A stretch of 64,000 bases of DNA from Argopecten irradians (taxonomy: Eukaryota > Mollusca > Bivalvia > Pectinida > Pectinidae), in NCBI RefSeq assembly GCF_041381155.1, contig NC_091142.1:5211778-5275777 (forward strand), in the 5' to 3' direction. A program made the position numbers and the translations under genes. The notes under the pieces were generated by a model, which was given only the letters and a program-made list of their open reading frames with translations, made no database searches and was not told where the DNA came from. This document shows positions 59,112-64,000 of the stretch, piece by piece; the first letter of the stretch is position 1, and each line of letters starts with the position of its first letter.

Positions 59112-61796
59112 CTTTAAATCCGTAACGAAGGGAAGTAACGCTGATATATTAGAATGATCTATGTAACGAAATAGTACGAAGTCACCTCGTCCATAGATTA
59201 AGAATCAGTATTTTAGACGAAACAAAATACATGATATTATACTACGTTGAATATACCGAAAACGTATGACTGTATATTGAAATGGATTAAGTTTAATTTT
59301 ACAGCTAACTATAAATTGTACCCTATGTAACGTATAAAACTTAGTGGAAAGATTTAAAACCCAATATCCGTTTTGAAAGAAGTTTATAATACATAAATGA
59401 ATATTTAAATATTTGTGTCGGAACAGCACTCAAATGAAGTTAGGTTTACCTCCTAAAAAGGTGATTCAAAACTTACTCGGCAACGGTAAATGTTTTCCGA
59501 TTCGGTCTGTACATATCTATAATAGCGCTATATATAGTTGTTCTGTGATTTAAATGTGAAGTCGCTAACCTTACTTTTACATAGACATGGATAAATGTGC
59601 TAAAATTGGTAACTGTTAATGATAAGTACACGTATATAATCGAATGCGTAATCCATGGTGTATTTAAATATCAAAAACAGGAATGAAAATGTTATGAAAT
59701 ATAAAATTAGATAAGTTTTGTATGCTATTGAGATACAACACAAAAATCTGAGTGCACTCTTAATAAATGCGAAGCGATTTCGATTGTATGTCTATCGCAT
59801 AAACAATCTATTAAAATTAATCCTTTTAATTCAAATTACTAAAAATAATCTCTTCGGAATTACAAATTCATTCTGGGATTTTTTATATGAATTCAGCACG
59901 CCGTTATCTGAATCAATCAGAAGCGACGTACCAAAGAGGGATGCCATTTTTTCTCTATTGGCTGATAAAGTAATTTTAAGCCAATGAAAATGCTCTTTAC
60001 AAGCATAATTGAATTATTTACCGACGTAATCTATCTTCCCGTCACCGTTCTCGTCTGCTTCTGATAAAATGTCCATCCATGTCATGTCGTCATTTCCGGG
60101 ATACAGTGTTGACGGGTCTTTGAACATCAGTGCTTTTTGGAGCTCTTCTATGGAAATGAAGCCATCGCCATTTTTATCAAGTGTTTGGAAAGCGGCGATC
60201 ATACTTTCCTTTTCCATGTCAATGGAAATGTAGTTAAACATCATCAAACTCTTGTACTCCTCGAAATCAATACAACCATCACCTGGAAGGGAAAAAATTA
60301 TTGAATAATTATATGATTCAAGGATGAAGTATTGTATTCAGCATAAGACAAAAATATAGGCTAATAATTCCTTATAATTCATTATGATTATTTTTTTTTT
60401 CTTCACCTGAGACGAAGTCTCAAGTGACCTAATTTTCATACTAAATCATTTAATACTAAGATTTTCTAATTGGCCGATTGTTTTTCTTCATACCTCTATG
60501 AAGAAAGCAATCAGAGAATGGCGTGAAAACCCGACGTTATCGTGATGTCATAATGGACATCTACGTTGCGCATTGATTTGGAAAAACAATCCCTTGGGAA
60601 ATGAATGGAACCGTACGCTTAAACTATTTTATTTTATCAAGTAGTTTTAAAAATAGTTATAAGCATTTAGGTCGCTATTTTTGTGTATTTTCGTTTGGTT
60701 ATGAAATAAATTTTGTTCGCAAACTTTTGTGAGATTCAACGAAGCTAAGCCTTTTTATTCAAACTTATTCGCATTGCGTAGCCAGGGGCATCGTTTTTCG
60801 TCTCATTGGCGTATTAATGTCATTTATTATCTTTAATCAACAAAACAACAATTGTATTTAATTTCGACGTCTGTAAGACGAAGGAAAACAGGAAATATGC
60901 CTCGAGCACGCCATTACATGACAGTTTGTTCAACTGAAATCCTAAGAACATTACATACCGTCTAGATCCGCTTCTTGCAACATTTCCCTTGCATCATCCT
61001 CTGTCGGATATATCCCTAAAATATAGGCGGCGCCTTGTAGTTCCTCCAGGGTTATCTTCCCATCACCGTTTTCGTCAATGATAGAGAATGACCTACGGAT
61101 CTCTGAAATAAAAGAACACTTGGAGTAATGATGAAAGTCAAATTTTAGCGATTCAAAATTTCCCGAGAAAGCTAAGAGAACAGATATTTTATCTAGAAAC
61201 TCTTACTTCGCAGATATCATATTAGCGACCACACCATTGTGATAATAACCAGCTGTATTTATTCTGGTTTTGAAAATGCAAATACTAAATAGGAATGAGC
61301 ATAAAAGGGACTTTAATTAGTATAATTAGTCTAAAAGAACCCTAGAAATCATCAATGCAACTAAGAGTGTGATGATCACCAAATAAGGCATTCTTTTTTC
61401 ATCCAGTTTATGTAAGATGTAAGATATAAATAAGATATTAATCCAGTGTATACAAACGAGGGGAAAGTGTGTCATAGGTATCTATATTCGAGGAACGACT
61501 GTAATACAGGTTATGTTGGAATTTCGCATATGATATAATAGAACCTACTATATCAAGTTTTTAATCAAGTATGTGCAACACCATGTTATATGGACAAATG
61601 CAACAATTAAAAATAGGTATTAGACATTTGTACCTGCCAATTCCTCATTTGTTAAGTTCCTGGACGGTTTCTCGCCTTCCTCCGGTCTCAGACTAAACCG
61701 TCTCCTGGGATTATCCTTGGAAAGTGTATCATTGGGAGGTAAAGGTCCCGGCGATTCCTCACCCTGGGGCACATCCGGGTCATTAGTGGTCGCCAT
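58755..61796 (-). CDS. EF-hand gene C: calmodulin-like Ca2+ sensor, 201 aa, four coding exons
   Basis: Joining 61634-61796, 60959-61102, 60022-60282 and 58755-58792 on the minus strand gives a 201-residue protein with GT-AG, phase-1 introns. Residues 1-54 form a Pro/Glu-rich then basic extension (MATTNDPDVPQGEESPGPLP, later RRRFSLRPEE). The four EF-loops are all canonical: DENGDGKITLEE, DLDGDGCIDFEE, DKNGDGFISIEE and DENGDGKIDYVE. An insertion between loops 3 and 4 (DPSTLYPGNDDMTWMDI) makes that linker longer than in calmodulin. The tail is FVTSKLCSKIF, close to that of gene A. Predicted cytosolic Ca2+ sensor; partner unknown. A, B and C form a same-strand paralogue cluster. Confidence 0.9.
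59070..59109. repeat. poly-T run
   Basis: A run of about 40 T in intron 3 of gene C. It may be the inverted A-tail of a decayed retroelement, but no body is recognisable beside it. Confidence 0.8.
60022..60282 (-). CDS. EF-hand gene C, coding exon 3 (end of EF2, EF3, most of EF4)
   Basis: A 261-bp exon with acceptor ttttttcccttccag and donor GTAAAT. It encodes GDGCIDFEEYKSLMMFNYIS, the linker IDMEKESMIAAFQTL, loop 3, the longer inter-loop segment, and loop 4 to residue 11. Confidence 0.94.
60959..61102 (-). CDS. EF-hand gene C, coding exon 2 (EF1 and start of EF2)
   Basis: A 144-bp exon with acceptor ttcttttatttcag and donor GTATGT, encoding EIRRSFSIIDENGDGKITLE and onward to MLQEADLD. Same length and phases as in A and B. 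Confidence 0.94.
61634..61796 (-). CDS. EF-hand gene C, coding exon 1 (N-terminal extension)
   Basis: A 163-bp coding portion from ATG 61796-61794 to a GTACAA donor at 61633. It encodes an acidic/Pro-rich start, a basic RRRFSLRP patch and SRNLTNEELA before the first EF-hand. A likely acceptor (tttatatttcaag) at 61818 suggests that a non-coding exon lies farther upstream. Confidence 0.88.
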
Positions 61797-61819
61797 AGCT
61801 GTTCTGTTTACTTGTCACT

Positions 61820-64000
61820 TGAAATATAAATAAAAACAACATGTACCACTGATCTTGAGAGTAGTTTACGATATGTGGAGATCAAACTATCATTTAGTCA
61901 GCTTGGTTAAAAGTGAGTCTATCACTAATTCATCGACAAAAACTGAACTTGAAAAAGATGCTTCATATTCTTGTACATTGCCAAGAGTCTAAAAATAAAT
62001 CCTTCCTTTTACTATTGATAGATGAGTATGTATTTTATTTTTGTGTCATAAACATGTCATTATTTTCGCTGTATGCAATTGATTAATGGATCTTCTTTGG
62101 AATTATCTATAAAAAAGCCACTGAATATACGAATAAATACAGTGTAAAAACCGATTTAGAGGTTTCAATACTTCAAACGTCGCCAGATATATTATTAAGA
62201 ATCTATAACGTCAGTGCATACCTTATATACCTAGTATTTGTCGGACATTATTCTTGATCTTTTCAATTTAGTACCTTATTTCGTTTTTGGCTAACAGCCT
62301 ATCACTAGTTAGAGCAAAGCATGCCTATCATTATCATTATGTCGAACACATGCTTTGAAAACACTTTTAGTCCTATTTTTTGGCAGGACAGAAACCTATT
62401 GCGAAATTTATCATTTTGAAACAACAAATAGTGCGATAACAATTTTCAGGACTTGACAGATAGAATTACAAATACCATTTTATCGGAAAAACAAATGTTC
62501 TGAGACTGGTTTCATAAAACATCACATGAAATAAACATTCATTTAAGAACCTATTTGTATTGTAGGACAGTAAATTATATTCATACAATGGCCATACATT
62601 GGGGCAGTAGACAATTGTAACATCCTACTTGTAATGAAGCTGATGCTTGCAGTTCTTTTTTAATCAAACTTAAATTACTTTATAACCTGCATTATATATG
62701 GAAAAACTAGAATATACTTAGTTGACATATAATACCATATATTAAATCTAATTCATCTCTGTCGCCCAGAACATGTGACCCAAGGGTGTAATCATCTTAA
62801 CCAGGTCATGCCAGGATCCACATGCAGTACTAAACATCATGACATACTTCAGTTTTTCATATTTCTGCTGAACTGAAATTCATAACCCCATAATTTGTAA
62901 TTTGCATATAAATATTTAATTAATTAGGACTTAAAAATTCAAACATCAATTTTCACTCTGACCTGTACCATAAACCAAAAAAACCCGGATGCTCTGAATA
63001 GCATACAATATGACCCTAAGGTATGGTATCTTCATGCTAAATATTTTGCTTATCATTGAGTGGCCGTAAACAGCCCAAAGTGACACCCCCTTTGAAAGTC
63101 ATCAAGATAATCTTTTCATATGCTGGGTTTGAAGGATATTCCACCACCCTCGAAAAATCAATAAATTAAAGTAAATCGTCAGCTTCTCATATGAAAAAGA
63201 CTTACATTCTTCAAGTGGGCTTTTACTATCCTAATTCCTCATATATATGTCATTAAAATGTCACCGAGTGAGGATTCACTATGACAGACAGAACTCTGAA
63301 AAAGTACAGGGATACTTCAAAATCTATAATCTTGTTATGTAATAGCACATAGCTTTGACTACTTCTTTAAGCTTAACAATGTTAAACTAAATAAATACAA
63401 ATCGATTTCCATTCATCTTACGTCTGGAATGTCAATTCATGAATTAGACATTCTTTATATCACTGATAAAAACATCTGTATGCCATCAACTACGAATAGC
63501 TTACTTTCAATAGAACTCTGATGGTACACATACGAAAGACGATTTAAATCTACACTACCGATTAGGCTCTTTAACACAGGTCAAAGTTCAAAAGCAAGGA
63601 TTTTAACTACCGTCAAAAGACGTAAGTATGTACGCAGTCAGGCCGATAACTTTAAATGACGGTTGTAATGTTATGTACTTATATCCCTTAAACAAATATA
63701 TTCGTAAGAAGATTTACAATAGGAGGTTTACTTTGTATGGAGCATATATATACATATGCCTCGTTGAATGCCTCGTTCATATATATACATATGCCTCGTT
63801 CGCTCTGAATATATATATTCTTTTTTACACTACATGCTACTTCATATATACCTGTTAAAAATAAAATAGACAAAAAAAATTGTCGCTGATCAATCTGACA
63901 GAAGAAAATGAGCTATGGGTTAAATTAATATGCGCAAATGGGTAAGTTTTAGCATGTTCTCCTTCCGTAATCTATTGAAAACTAAAAGGAATGATGAATT
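61820..64000. other. upstream flank of gene C, no gene seen
   Basis: AT-rich. Strong minus-strand donor motifs (AGAAT then GTAAGTCTT near 63209; CAGAC then GTAAGATG near 63422) could end a non-coding first exon of gene C, but this is unsupported. A short direct repeat CATATATATACATATGCCTC, then GTT, occurs twice near 63745-63800. Confidence 0.35.

Overview
The window is a piece of an animal nuclear genome: genes are split by GT-AG introns, the sequence is AT-rich, genes are sparse and interspersed repeats are dense. The repeat types (tRNA-headed SINEs ending in an (AAAC)n-like tail, short inverted-repeat elements, Ty3/Gypsy and LINE fragments) and the protein families fit a mollusc, most likely a bivalve. 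That assignment is inference, not proof.

Layout. (1) 1-4784, plus strand: the last three exons of a SERCA-type Ca2+ ATPase (end of loop L7/8, M8, M9, M10), ending in a hydrophobic C-terminal extension like that of long SERCA isoforms. Its first visible intron carries a 51-bp minisatellite of about 28 copies. (2) 4785-23000: no convincing gene. It holds the SERCA 3' flank, inverted-repeat elements, a cluster of four TGACGTCA sites, an 893-bp element with perfect 26-bp ends, a 155-bp tandem array and a 217-bp duplication. (3) 23059-61796, minus strand: three paralogous four-EF-hand (calmodulin-like) genes, here called A (23059-26584, 229 aa), B (30484-45611, 175 aa) and C (58755-61796, 201 aa). 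I rebuilt all three in full, including short last exons of 38-41 bp. They share phase-1 splice positions, an exactly 144-bp second coding exon and a Cys-containing C-terminal tail, and differ in their N-terminal extensions. (4) The 13-kb first intron of gene B and the interval between B and C are a repeat landing zone: about 17 copies or fragments of a ~490-bp SINE-like family, three tRNA-type SINE copies, a decayed Ty3/Gypsy RNase H-integrase fragment, and two convergent dead LINE fragments. Weak candidate exons also lie here: a small membrane protein head-to-head with gene B, COR-like fragments at 50-52 kb, and a possible first exon at 47.9 kb.

The recognisable genes share a calcium theme: a Ca2+ pump of the ER/SR beside a small family of predicted Ca2+ sensors with four intact Ca2+-binding loops each. 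Physical linkage is seen; functional linkage is only a hypothesis. Two otherwise different SINE families share a short 3' tail that can fold into a hairpin, which suggests that one LINE machinery mobilises both.
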